Shown: in pieces, positions 7,938-15,809 of the stretch
Layout of the letters: every line of letters starts with the position of its first letter
Position numbering within the stretch: the stretch's first letter is position 1
Origin: Clostridium sp. UBA5530
GTDB taxonomy: Bacteria > Bacillota > Clostridia > Clostridiales > Clostridiaceae
DNA length: 42,170 bases
NCBI GenBank assembly: GCA_002423705.1
Contig: DINW01000094.1
Location: 4,362-46,531 of the forward strand
Reading direction: 5' to 3'
The notes under the pieces: model-generated
The model's database searches: none
What the model was told of the DNA's origin: nothing
The model's input: only the letters and a program-made list of their open reading frames with translations
Program-made: the position numbers and the translations under genes

Positions 7938-8675
7938 ATGGATAAATTCATGAAGATAAATGAAGTAGCAAATCAATATAAAGTTACTAAGAGAACCCTT
8001 AGATATTATGAAGAGATTGGTCTTATCAAATGTAATCGAGACACTTACTCTAACTACAGATATTATGATGATGCATCATTAAAAAGATTAGAACAGATTA
8101 TGCTCCTTAGGGCTATTGATTTTAATCTTAATGAAATAAAAGAGATTTTATTGTCTAATGAGGATGAAACTATAAACTTAATCTTTGAAAAAAGGTTAAA
8201 GGAAATCCAAGAGGATATGAACAGTCTAAGATATTTCCAAAAGGTAGTTTCATCCATAATAAGAATCCGTCAAGACCAAGGGGTAGAAAAGGTAAATTTA
8301 TATGAAATTTTAAGAGAACAGGTCTATATAAATAAAAAACTAGGAGGAATTATAGAAATGAGTCAATATGTGGGAGATACTATTATTGTTGAATTTGGAA
8401 TGAAAATCTGTGATGTCGCACAGGAAATAATTCAGTGTGTGAAAAAATTAAGGGTTGAGTTAGAAACTCAATACGGCAAAGAAATACCATTGGTAAGAAT
8501 AAGAGATGTAATGGATCTAAAACCATATGAATATAGAATAGTGATAAAAACCATAGTAGTTAAGAATGAAAATCTAGAAGGTACGGCAGAGAGAGAAATG
8601 CCAAAAGAGATAATTCATCAGTTAAAAGATGCATTAATTAGGAATATGGAAACTATTGAAACAAGTGAATCTTAA
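7938..8675 (+). CDS. MerR-family regulator with FlhA-like C-terminal domain
   Basis: Residues 3-72 are a MerR winged HTH (MKINEVANQYKVTKRTLRYY, EEIGLIKCNR, RYYDDASLKRLEQI). A coiled-coil linker of about residues 75-115 follows. From about residue 140 the sequence IIVEFGMKI, QEIIQCVKKLRVELETQYG, IPLVRIRDVMDLKPYEYRIV closely resembles the first cytoplasmic subdomain of the flagellar export protein FlhA, where the usual form is PPIRIRDNLQLKPNEY. The protein is 245 aa. It lacks any transmembrane segment, so it is not itself an export protein. It is probably controlled by its own 19-bp-spacer promoter. The MerR part is certain; the FlhA resemblance is by eye. Confidence 0.85.
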   Translation: MDKFMKINEVANQYKVTKRTLRYYEEIGLIKCNRDTYSNYRYYDDASLKRLEQIMLLRAIDFNLNEIKEILLSNEDETINLIFEKRLKEIQEDMNSLRYFQKVVSSIIRIRQDQGVEKVNLYEILREQVYINKKLGGIIEMSQYVGDTIIVEFGMKICDVAQEIIQCVKKLRVELETQYGKEIPLVRIRDVMDLKPYEYRIVIKTIVVKNENLEGTAEREMPKEIIHQLKDALIRNMETIETSES

Positions 8676-8702
8676 TTCAATGACATTGTAAATAATACTA
8701 AA

Positions 8703-8750
8703 AAGCAGCTATCATTAAACTAAGGACTTAGTTAAGGATAGTTGCTTTTA
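8703..8750. terminator. bidirectional terminator between merR-like gene and thiE
   Basis: AAGCAGCTATC (8703-8713) pairs with GATAGTTGCTT (8737-8747), with an inner AACTAA/TTAGTT stem. T-rich sequence follows on the plus side and A-rich sequence precedes it, so it can serve the convergent genes on both strands. Confidence 0.75.
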
Positions 8751-8755
8751 TACTT

Positions 8756-9391
8756 TTAGGATCTATTTTTGTAGAAAAGTTCCCTTAATTCTTCAGTAGC
8801 TTTTTTTATGTTAGGTTCAGCTATAATGGCAGAAACCACTGAAACTCCATCAATATTAATTGTATCAAAATAAGGCATAGTGGTTTTATTAATACCTCCA
8901 ATTACTACTATAGGGATAGACATCTTGTCTCTAATAGCCCTTAATTCTTCCATGGACACAATATTTGCATCAGTTTTGGTACCTGTGGCAAACATAGCAC
9001 CTACCCCTAAATAATCTGCTCCATCCTTAAAGGCCTTAAGAGCTTCTTCAACAGAGGAAGCAGAAACTCCTAAAATTTTATTAGGACCTATTAATTTTCT
9101 TGCAATTTCAGCGGGAATATCACTTTGTCCAATATGAACGCCATCGGCATCAATGGCTAAAGCTATATCAATTCTATCATTTATTATAAGAGGTACTTTA
9201 TACTTTGTGGTTATATCTTTTATGCTGAGAGCCAAATTGTAAAAACTAAGGGAATCAAGATCTTTTTCTCTTAGTTGAACCAAGGTACAACCACCTTCAA
9301 TTGCTTGCTGAACAGCATCTTCTAGAGACGGAGTGCTCATTAACTCTCTGTCTGTAACTAAATAAATTGAGTAATCAACCTTATTCTTCAT
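8756..9391 (-). CDS. thiE: thiamine-phosphate synthase
   Basis: Joins hydroxymethylpyrimidine diphosphate and thiazole phosphate to give thiamine phosphate. TIM-barrel motifs are present: YLVTDRELM, TLVQLREKD, IINDRIDIALAIDADGVHIG (pyrophosphate/HMP site), GVGAMFATGTKTD and VVIGGI. It is about 211 aa, a normal length. A TTG at 9394 extends the frame by one codon, but ATG 9391 is better spaced from AAAGGG. The start lies inside the 3' end of thiM, showing tight coupling. It is the last gene of the riboswitch-controlled thiD-thiM-thiE salvage operon. Confidence 0.95.
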   Translation of the reverse strand: MKNKVDYSIYLVTDRELMSTPSLEDAVQQAIEGGCTLVQLREKDLDSLSFYNLALSIKDITTKYKVPLIINDRIDIALAIDADGVHIGQSDIPAEIARKLIGPNKILGVSASSVEEALKAFKDGADYLGVGAMFATGTKTDANIVSMEELRAIRDKMSIPIVVIGGINKTTMPYFDTINIDGVSVVSAIIAEPNIKKATEELRELFYKNRS

Positions 9392-10199
9392 CAATTTTAG
9401 CCCTTTCTTTAATCATATTTTTATCTATTTTACTAATAGCATCTATTATGGCCATATGAAAACTGCCTGTACCTAAAGAACTGGCTTTTTCATAAGCTAT
9501 ATCTCCTGCAATTCCCATAGTACAAACCCCAGCCACTGCACTTAAGAAGTAATCATTGGTTGCACCTGCATAGGCTCCCGTCATAGCTGAAGTCATGCAT
9601 CCTGTGCCAGTAACCTTTGACATTAGAGCATTGCCGTTGTGGATCTTTGCTACTCTACAGCCGTCAGTGATAATATCCACTGGGCCTGTAATAGCTACAA
9701 CACAATTATATAACTTTGCTACATTCTTACCTACAGATACACTATGAATTTTATTGCTGTCAGCGGAAGAATCCACACCCTTTGTTATTACGTCTAAGCC
9801 TGCAATATATGAAATTTCTGAAAGGTTTCCCCTTAGGATTGAAATGTGGACTTCCTTTAGTATCTTTTGTACTGTTTCATTACGAAAGGGAGAGGCACCA
9901 GCCCCAACAGGATCAAAGACCACAGGGATTCCAAGTTCATTAGCTTTTTTACCGGAGGCAATCATTGAAGCAACAGTTCTTTCATTCAAGGTTCCCATAT
10001 TAATTATAAGGCAGGATGAAATAGAAGTTATATGTTCTACCTCTCCTATGTCATCAGACATAATGGGGGAACCACCAATTGCAAGCTGGGCATTAGCGCA
10101 GTCATTTACAGTAACATAGTTAGTTATATTATGAAGCAAAGGACACTTTTCTCTCATAAGGCTATTTAATTCTGAAATGTTTTCAATTAAGGTTTTCAT
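9381..10199 (-). CDS. thiM: hydroxyethylthiazole kinase
   Basis: Phosphorylates 4-methyl-5-hydroxyethylthiazole for thiamine salvage. Signature segments are CPLLHNITNYVTVNDCANAQ, GGSPIMSDD, VFDPVGAGAS and the catalytic-cysteine loop VTGTGCMTSAM. At 272 aa it is normal for ThiM. It starts 6 bp after the thiD stop, with AGGAGG at the end of thiD, and overlaps thiE by about 11 bp. It is transcribed from the upstream TPP-riboswitch promoter. Confidence 0.95.
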   Translation of the reverse strand: MKTLIENISELNSLMREKCPLLHNITNYVTVNDCANAQLAIGGSPIMSDDIGEVEHITSISSCLIINMGTLNERTVASMIASGKKANELGIPVVFDPVGAGASPFRNETVQKILKEVHISILRGNLSEISYIAGLDVITKGVDSSADSNKIHSVSVGKNVAKLYNCVVAITGPVDIITDGCRVAKIHNGNALMSKVTGTGCMTSAMTGAYAGATNDYFLSAVAGVCTMGIAGDIAYEKASSLGTGSFHMAIIDAISKIDKNMIKERAKIDEE

Positions 10200-10205
10200 A
10201 TTTCC

Positions 10206-11015
10206 CTAGTCCTCCTTATTTAATCCGCTTTTTTCGTATAAATCGTAGAAATGGTGAGTAGGGCCACAACCTTTGCCTATAGCAAGAGAATGCTTGATGG
10301 CAGTGGTTACATAATCCTTTGCTTTTCTAACTGAATCTTCAATGCTGTAACCCAAAGCCAGATTAGAAGCTATGGCAGAGGATAAGGTGCAACCTGTTCC
10401 ATGGGTGTTTTTAGTGTTAATCCTCTCTGTTTTATAATAAGAAAATTTTGTACCATCATAAAGGGTGTCTTCAGCGTCTCCGATAGCATGACCACCTTTA
10501 ATAAGGACGCATTTACACCCCATGCGGTGAATAATTTCTGCTGCCTTATGAACATCATCTAAATTATGAATTTTAATGCCGGAGATACATTCCGCTTCTG
10601 GAATATTGGGGGTTAATACATCTGCAAGAGGTATAATTTTTTCAACTAGAGCGTCTATAGAATTTGGGTCCATCAAAGGACACCCATTCTTGGCATACAT
10701 TACTGGATCTATTATGACATTTTTAGGCTTGTACTGTTTTATTTTAGTAGCTACGGCCTCCATACATTGAGGGGTAGATAACATACCTATCTTTACTGCA
10801 TCTACCTCTATATCTTCAAAGACAGCATCAATTTGTTTTTCTATCATTGAGGGGGTTACATCCTCAATATCAATTACTCTGCTTGTATTTTCTGCTACCA
10901 CAGAAACTATAACGCTCATACCAAAGACTCCATGAGCTGAAAATGTTTTTAAGTCTGCTTGAACACCAGCACCGCCACTACAGTCAGAGCCGGCTATTGT
11001 TAACGCTTTTCTCAT
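10206..11015 (-). CDS. thiD: hydroxymethylpyrimidine/phosphomethylpyrimidine kinase
   Basis: Phosphorylates hydroxymethylpyrimidine twice to the diphosphate used by ThiE. Ribokinase-fold motifs are AGSDCSGGAGVQADLKTF at the N-terminus, DPVMYAKNG, and the C-terminal anion-hole loop THGTGCTLSSAIASNLALG. It is 269 aa. The start ATG 11015 follows AGGAGG. It is the first gene behind the TPP riboswitch. No thiC, thiG or thiazole-synthesis gene is adjacent, so this locus alone supports salvage, not de novo synthesis. Confidence 0.95.
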   Translation of the reverse strand: MRKALTIAGSDCSGGAGVQADLKTFSAHGVFGMSVIVSVVAENTSRVIDIEDVTPSMIEKQIDAVFEDIEVDAVKIGMLSTPQCMEAVATKIKQYKPKNVIIDPVMYAKNGCPLMDPNSIDALVEKIIPLADVLTPNIPEAECISGIKIHNLDDVHKAAEIIHRMGCKCVLIKGGHAIGDAEDTLYDGTKFSYYKTERINTKNTHGTGCTLSSAIASNLALGYSIEDSVRKAKDYVTTAIKHSLAIGKGCGPTHHFYDLYEKSGLNKED

Positions 11016-11046
11016 ATCAAAGTTTCCTCCTAAAATATAATATATG

Positions 11047-11074
11047 AAAAAAGGTGTTTCCCTAAGGAAACACC
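11047..11074 (-). terminator. riboswitch expression-platform terminator
   Basis: On the minus strand, GGTGTTTCC and GGAAACACC (plus positions 11066-11074 and 11053-11061) form a perfect 9-bp stem with a TTAG-type loop. Six T follow (plus 11047-11052). It lies between the TPP aptamer and thiD, so it is the expected off-state terminator. Confidence 0.92.
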
Positions 11075-11104
11075 AATAATCAACAAATTATAAGATAATA
11101 ATTT

Positions 11105-11186
11105 ACTTCCCTACGTCGGTGTTAACCGTCAGGTTCAAAGGGTCAGGTTTTAACCTTCTCAACTTGTAAAAGTTCCCCCGCAAATC
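11105..11186 (-). ncRNA. TPP riboswitch (THI element)
   Basis: Read on the minus strand, the conserved core is present in order: GCGGGGGAAC, GTTGAGAAGG, ACCCTTTGAACCTGA, GGTTAACACCGACGTAGGGA. These are the pyrimidine- and pyrophosphate-sensing helices of the TPP aptamer. It stands directly upstream of a terminator and thiD-thiM-thiE, so thiamine pyrophosphate should stop transcription. Confidence 0.97.
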
Positions 11187-11206
11187 TAATATATTCAGTT
11201 TAGTTC

Positions 11207-11215
11207 ATTATAACA
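11207..11215 (-). promoter_or_regulatory. promoter of the thi operon (extended -10)
   Basis: On the minus strand TGTTATAAT is an extended -10 element (TG, one base, TATAAT). It lies about 20 bp upstream of the TPP aptamer. The -35 region is weak, which fits an extended -10 promoter. Confidence 0.6.
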
Positions 11216-11227
11216 TAAAGCGAAACC

Positions 11228-11313
11228 AAATTTCATTTACCTAGAGAAATAGCAACTGTCATCTCCAATCTAAAAAGAATGGAGTATTATGACAGGTAGA
11301 CATTAGATAAACA
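11228..11313 (+). repeat. dispersed palindromic intergenic repeat, copy 2
   Basis: It shares the outer arm (ATTTACCTAG), GCAACTGTCATCTCC, the central TCTAAAAAGAATGGAG, and ATGACAGGTAGACATTAGAT with the other copies. CTGTCAT and ATGACAG pair internally. It occupies the 474-bp gap between the thi promoter and the methyltransferase gene. The rest of that gap, to 11489, is AT-rich with nothing else recognised. Confidence 0.72.
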
Positions 11314-11489
11314 AAACAAGTTCTTAATTGTTTAAAATAATTTTTATTTTTTCAAATATTGGGTAAATCCAAGAAAAATCAATGAGTTACACTGTTATTT
11401 TATATTTATATCATACCACAAAATGGAACAAAAATCAATTCTTATAATGATGGTAAAAATGTGGTATTAAGTATAGGAGGTGATTTAAT

Positions 11490-12419
11490 ATGGAAGAAAA
11501 AAATATGACAGCACTAGTTAGTGCTTTTTCAAGGGCTTATCACACCAAACATAATGATGTGAAGATTTTTCATGATTCTTTAGCAGAAAAGATTTTGACA
11601 GAAAAAGAATACACAGATATATCAAGGAACATGACTATGGGGATTAAGTATTTTAATCCAGAATTTCAAGGAACAGGGGAAGAGGCTTTAAGATGGATAG
11701 TGGATAATCAACTTTCACCGTCACCCCTAGGAAGGGCAGCTTACACTGAAAAGTCTCTTGAGAATGCTGTTAATATTGGAGCAAAACAATATCTTATATT
11801 TGCTGCAGGATATGATACTTTCCCATATAGACAGCCTGATTATGGGAAAAAATTAGAGATTTTTGAAATAGACTATCCATCAACCAGCGAGGATAAGCAA
11901 AAAAGGGTAATAGCCATGAATAAACCTATGCCCAGTAATCTTCATTACATTACTGCGGATTTTAGAAATAGCAATTGGCATAATAACTTGGTTTCATGTA
12001 AAAGCTTTAATAAAGATAAAATAAGCTTTTGCAGTTTATTAGGAATTAGTTATTATTTAAGTAAAGAGGATTTCGTAAGTTTGATTTCTAAAATATCAAC
12101 TTTGGTTTCAGAAGGAAGCAGTATTATATTTGATTATCCCGACGAAAACAATTATAAAGTTACCGCTGGAGAAAGGGCTAAAAAACAGGCAGCCCTGGCA
12201 GCTAAATCAGGAGAAAAGATGTTAGGTAGATACTCCTATGGAGAGCTAGAAGAAATTTTATCTAGATGTGGTTTTTTAATATATGAACATCTAAATCCCC
12301 AAGAAATAACGGAACAATATTTTAAGGAATATAATGATGCAAACCCAAAGCATAAAATGAAGGCTTTTGATAATGTAAATTATTCCTTGGCAGTGAAAAA
12401 TCAAAGTAAAGAGTATTAG
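11490..12419 (+). CDS. class I SAM-dependent methyltransferase, LCMT/PPM1-like
   Basis: Resembles the leucine carboxyl methyltransferase-like group (Pfam LCM) of small-molecule O-methyltransferases. The N-terminal SAFSRAYHTKHNDVKIFHD and the SAM-binding loop QYLIFAAGYDTFPYRQP are characteristic, followed by the acidic strand LEIFEIDYPST and the later FCSLLGISYYLSKEDF segment. It is 309 aa. The start ATG 11490 follows GGAGGTGAT. The YbaK-like gene follows within 15 bp and is probably co-transcribed. The substrate cannot be told. Confidence 0.82.
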   Translation: MEEKNMTALVSAFSRAYHTKHNDVKIFHDSLAEKILTEKEYTDISRNMTMGIKYFNPEFQGTGEEALRWIVDNQLSPSPLGRAAYTEKSLENAVNIGAKQYLIFAAGYDTFPYRQPDYGKKLEIFEIDYPSTSEDKQKRVIAMNKPMPSNLHYITADFRNSNWHNNLVSCKSFNKDKISFCSLLGISYYLSKEDFVSLISKISTLVSEGSSIIFDYPDENNYKVTAGERAKKQAALAAKSGEKMLGRYSYGELEEILSRCGFLIYEHLNPQEITEQYFKEYNDANPKHKMKAFDNVNYSLAVKNQSKEY

Positions 12420-12434
12420 AAAGGAAAGAGAAAA

Positions 12435-12917
12435 TTGGGCAAATCAAAAGTAAAAACCAATGTGATGAGAATATTGGATAAGGAGAATATATTTTATAAC
12501 AGCTATACCTATGATCATCAGGATGGAGTTATTGACGGCTTATCTGTAGCTGAGAAGCTTGGACAATGTCCTGAACAGGTATTTAAAACTTTAGTGACTA
12601 AGGGAGTCTCAAAGGAATTTTATGTCTTCGTGATTCCAGTAAACAAAGAATTAGACTTAAAGGCAGCAGCAAGGGCTGTAGATGAAAAGTCCGTAGAGAT
12701 GATACATGTGGATGAGATAAATAAAACAACAGGATATATTAGGGGCGGATGCTCACCAATAGGTCAAAAAAAGCAATACAAGACTGTGATAGACAGTAGT
12801 TGCAAAAACTTTGATACCATGATTTTTAGCGGAGGAAAGATAGGATATCAGGTAGAGATGAGACCTGAGGACCTTATAAGAATCATAGAGGCAAAGGTTG
12901 CACACATCACGGAATAA
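12435..12917 (+). CDS. ybaK: YbaK/EbsC-type Cys-tRNA(Pro) deacylase
   Basis: Trans-editing enzyme of the YbaK family, which hydrolyses mischarged Cys-tRNA(Pro). Seen are VFKTLVTKG with the conserved lysine, YVFVIPVNKELDLKAAARA and GYIRGGCSPIGQKKQYKTVI, the family's substrate-loop signature. It is 160 aa. Translation appears to start at TTG 12435 behind GGAAAGAG; no better in-frame ATG keeps the conserved N-terminus. A terminator follows at 12941. Confidence 0.9.
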   Translation: MGKSKVKTNVMRILDKENIFYNSYTYDHQDGVIDGLSVAEKLGQCPEQVFKTLVTKGVSKEFYVFVIPVNKELDLKAAARAVDEKSVEMIHVDEINKTTGYIRGGCSPIGQKKQYKTVIDSSCKNFDTMIFSGGKIGYQVEMRPEDLIRIIEAKVAHITE

Positions 12918-12940
12918 AATAAAAACATATTACAACAACT

Positions 12941-12977
12941 AAAGGGTGGCTTTTCAGCTTGTGAAAAGTCACCTTTT
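12941..12977 (+). terminator. intrinsic terminator after ybaK-like gene
   Basis: AAAGGGTGGCTTTTC (12941-12955) pairs with GAAAAGTCACCTTT across a short loop, with one bulge and wobble pairs, followed by T-rich sequence. Confidence 0.75.
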
Positions 12978-13064
12978 ATATTAACAGATTTAATTTTTTA
13001 TTATGATAGATGTGACCAATGGTTTGCAACAATCGTTATATTAGTGAAAGGGGGGTGAGAAGCC

Positions 13065-13544
13065 ATGGCATGGGATGAAGGTTATAATGACAAGTTTGAT
13101 TTAAAGTATGAGACCTATGGAGTGATGCTGTATAGATTGAGCATGGTGTACATTGGAAACAATGATGATGCGGAGGAAATAATGCAGGAAGCATTTTTAA
13201 AGCTATTATACAATGCTCCTGATTTTGTTGATGATGAACATGAGAAAAGGTGGCTTATAAGAATCACTACAAATTTATGCAAGGATAGATTAAAAAGCCA
13301 TTGGTTCAAAAAAACCTGCCCCTATAATGAAATCCATTTGTTTGCTCAAGATGAAACAGATATAGAAATGGCACAACTTATATTATCATTGCCGCCCAAG
13401 TATAAGGATGTTATTCATCTATACTATTTTGAAAACTATTCAATAAAAGAAATAGGACAAATTCTTCATATAGGAACTTCCGCGGTAAAGATGAGACTAA
13501 AAAGGGCAAAAGAATTTTTAAGAATAGAGTTGGAGGAATATTGA
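13065..13544 (+). CDS. ECF RNA polymerase sigma factor
   Basis: Complete 159-aa ECF factor. Region 2 has AEEIMQEAFLKLLYN and WLIRITTNLCKDRLKS. Region 4 has LPPKYKDVIHLYYFENYSIK and EIGQILHIGTSAVKMRLKRA. The start ATG 13065 follows AAGGGGGGTGAGAAG. One base separates the stop from the next start, so the two genes are co-translated. It likely controls a small cell-envelope or stress regulon together with the membrane protein that follows; the signal is unknown. It is not a close copy of the sigma factor at the left edge. Confidence 0.92.
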   Translation: MAWDEGYNDKFDLKYETYGVMLYRLSMVYIGNNDDAEEIMQEAFLKLLYNAPDFVDDEHEKRWLIRITTNLCKDRLKSHWFKKTCPYNEIHLFAQDETDIEMAQLILSLPPKYKDVIHLYYFENYSIKEIGQILHIGTSAVKMRLKRAKEFLRIELEEY

Positions 13545-13545
13545 T

Positions 13546-14205
13546 ATGAAAAAGGAAAATTATATAAAAATCATGTCTAAACTACAACCAGATCACTTAA
13601 TGGGTACTCGTATAAAAGAAAGGATTAGTACTAAAAATAGCAAAGAAAAGTCTTATAGGAACACTTGTATTATGAGGATCATTGACATAGCAATTGTTTT
13701 TATTGTTGTATTTGCAGGGGGAAGGTTTACTAATCTATATAATAGAGTAAATAATTACAAGGATAATGTGAATAAAGATACTGAAACTGAAAAAATTGAA
13801 AGCTTTAAAGTTATAGCCTATGCTTCTGACGGCAGAGATAGAGAATTAGGACAAGGAGTAGAAGTGTTGATGGAACAGTATTCACCTTTAATAAGCTCTG
13901 CACCAGGAATTCCTTTTTCCATTCAGTACAAGGAATCAATAGATAAAATGAAAATTGAAGTAAATAAGGGAAATATTATATTGTGGCATAAAGATAATGG
14001 TATAGTAGAAAATAAAGGAAAGATTTATGAAGGCAAGAAAGAAGATATAATATTTTGGAGTCCATTAGAAAATCAGAAACTTGTTGATGAAAATACAGAA
14101 ATATTAATCAAGGTAATCAAAGATAAGAATATAGTAGAAGAGAAACAAGTATCAATAAAATTAATAGATGAAAAAAAAGGTATATATTCTGCGGAAGTAA
14201 GATGA
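13546..14205 (+). CDS. putative anti-sigma factor, single-pass membrane protein
   Basis: 219 aa with a short basic cytoplasmic N-terminus (KLQPDHLMGTRIKERI), one transmembrane helix at about residues 43-61 (MRIIDIAIVFIVVFAGG) and an external domain of about 150 residues. The external part has SSAPGIPFSIQYKESIDKM, resembling DUF4179-type anti-sigma proteins. No zinc finger is present. Its position one base after an ECF sigma gene is the main reason for the anti-sigma call. A terminator follows directly. Confidence 0.65.
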   Translation: MKKENYIKIMSKLQPDHLMGTRIKERISTKNSKEKSYRNTCIMRIIDIAIVFIVVFAGGRFTNLYNRVNNYKDNVNKDTETEKIESFKVIAYASDGRDRELGQGVEVLMEQYSPLISSAPGIPFSIQYKESIDKMKIEVNKGNIILWHKDNGIVENKGKIYEGKKEDIIFWSPLENQKLVDENTEILIKVIKDKNIVEEKQVSIKLIDEKKGIYSAEVR

Positions 14206-14231
14206 CCTAGGGGAAAACCACCTAGGTTTTT
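14205..14231 (+). terminator. intrinsic terminator after the second sigma operon
   Basis: ACCTAGG (14205-14211) pairs with CCTAGGT (14221-14227) around GGAAAACCA, followed by a T run. The first stem base is the last base of the stop codon. Confidence 0.8.
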
Positions 14232-14405
14232 ATATTTATCAAGGAAATAATCGCAATGTTTTTTATTCGGGTTTTATACAGAGAATATGCAAGTTATAAG
14301 TAAAATGCATAAACTTATATTTTCACACAGTGGCTTAAAGAAATAACTTAGAATAAAATCCTAAATAAAGTATGATATTTAGATAAATATGGTTTATTAC
14401 AAAAA

Positions 14406-14479
14406 CATGAATAAATATATACATATTTTAATTTGATTACAAAAAATTACTTTGACATATAAATTATGGAGAATACAAT
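14406..14479 (+). promoter_or_regulatory. arc operon promoter with candidate ArgR box
   Basis: TTGACA (14452-14457) and TACAAT (14474-14479) have a 16-bp spacer, 58 bp before arcA. CATGAATAAATATATACATA at 14406-14425 matches the first half of the Bacillus ArgR/AhrC operator (CATGAATAAA) well and the second half poorly. With argR as the last gene of the operon, ArgR control is expected. The remainder of the 332-bp gap is AT-rich and unremarkable. Confidence 0.55.
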
Positions 14480-14537
14480 AAAGTTATAAGAATATTAAGG
14501 CAATTGCTAAAATGATTTAGCAGAAGGAGGGGTACTT

Positions 14538-15782
14538 ATGCAGGGTAAAAGGGTATTGAATGTAACCTCTGAGATAGGGACATTGAAAACGATTTTACTT
14601 CACAGGCCAGGGGAGGAGATTGAGAATTTAACTCCAGATCTATTACAAAGGTTGCTATTTGATGACATACCCTTTTTAGAAGTGGCTAGAAAAGAGCATG
14701 ATGAATTTGCAGGAATATTAAAAAATTCGGGGGTAGAAGTACTCTACCTTGAAGAACTAGCTGCAGAAGCTATAAAGGAAAAGAATGTTAAGTGTCAATT
14801 TATAAATCAATTTTTAGAAGAAGCAGGGGTTACTGGAGAGGGATTACAAGATGCATTAAAAGAGTATTTCCTATCCTTCAAAGATAAAGAAATGATAGAC
14901 AAGATGATGGCAGGAGTGAGAAAAGAAGAGCTTAAAAGCTATAAGGCTATGTCTTTTCTTGATCAGGTCCATGAGGATTATCCATTTTTATGTGATCCAA
15001 TGCCAAACTTATATTTTACCAGAGATCCATTTGCAACTATAGGACATGGAATAACTTTAAATCATATGAGGACAGAAACTAGAAATAGGGAAACTATATT
15101 TGCACAATATATATTTAGAAACCATCCTAGATTTAAGGGTGCAGATATACCATTTTGGTTTAATAGAGATGAAAAATCCTCTTTGGAAGGAGGAGACGAG
15201 CTAGTTCTTACAGATAAGATATTGGCTGTTGGAATTTCAGAACGTACTGATTCAGCATCAGTAGAAAAATTATGTAATACCATATTGTTAGATGAATCTA
15301 ATACCTTTGAAACCATACTAGGATTCCAAATTCCAAAAACAAGAGCATTTATGCATCTAGATACTGTGTTCACTCAAGTAGATTATGATAAATTTACAGT
15401 TCATGGAGCAATAGAGGGCCCTTTAAATGTGTATGCCATGACTAAAGATGTATCTAAACAATGTGGATATAGAGTGGAAAAAGAGATAGATACTCTTGAA
15501 AATATATTGTCCAAGCATCTAGAAAGAGATATTAAATTAATTAGATGCGGTGGGGGCGACAAAATTATATCAGCTAGGGAACAGTGGAATGATGGTTCCA
15601 ATACTTTAGCTATAGCACCAGGGGAAGTAGTGGTATACGCAAGGAACTATGTGACAAATAACATTCTGGAGGAAAATGGAGTAAAACTTCATATAATGCC
15701 ATCCTCAGAGCTTTCAAGAGGTAGAGGTGGCCCAAGATGTATGTCTATGCCATTATTTAGAGAAAATCTATCTAATTTATAA
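14538..15782 (+). CDS. arcA: arginine deiminase
   Basis: Hydrolyses arginine to citrulline and ammonia, the first step of the arginine deiminase pathway. Catalytic and binding segments of the guanidino-modifying fold are present: FTRDPFATIGHG, LEGGDELVLTD, FMHLDTVFTQVD (catalytic His), LIRCGGGD, and the C-terminal RGRGGPRCMSMPL with the nucleophilic cysteine. It is 414 aa, a normal length. The start ATG 14538 follows GAAGGAGGGG. It is the first gene of arcA-argF-arcC-argR. No arginine/ornithine antiporter gene is adjacent. Confidence 0.97.
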   Translation: MQGKRVLNVTSEIGTLKTILLHRPGEEIENLTPDLLQRLLFDDIPFLEVARKEHDEFAGILKNSGVEVLYLEELAAEAIKEKNVKCQFINQFLEEAGVTGEGLQDALKEYFLSFKDKEMIDKMMAGVRKEELKSYKAMSFLDQVHEDYPFLCDPMPNLYFTRDPFATIGHGITLNHMRTETRNRETIFAQYIFRNHPRFKGADIPFWFNRDEKSSLEGGDELVLTDKILAVGISERTDSASVEKLCNTILLDESNTFETILGFQIPKTRAFMHLDTVFTQVDYDKFTVHGAIEGPLNVYAMTKDVSKQCGYRVEKEIDTLENILSKHLERDIKLIRCGGGDKIISAREQWNDGSNTLAIAPGEVVVYARNYVTNNILEENGVKLHIMPSSELSRGRGGPRCMSMPLFRENLSNL

Positions 15783-15809
15783 AAATAAAAAATATAGGGG
15801 TGTTTTATT

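Noticed and set aside
9754..10119. A 121-codon open frame on the plus strand inside thiM
   Set aside because: It is antisense to a well-supported gene, has no ribosome-binding site and no recognisable motifs.
13000..13064. ECF-type autoregulated promoter before the second sigma gene
   Set aside because: AAC and CGT motifs are present near 13026-13035 but too close together to form a -35/-10 pair.
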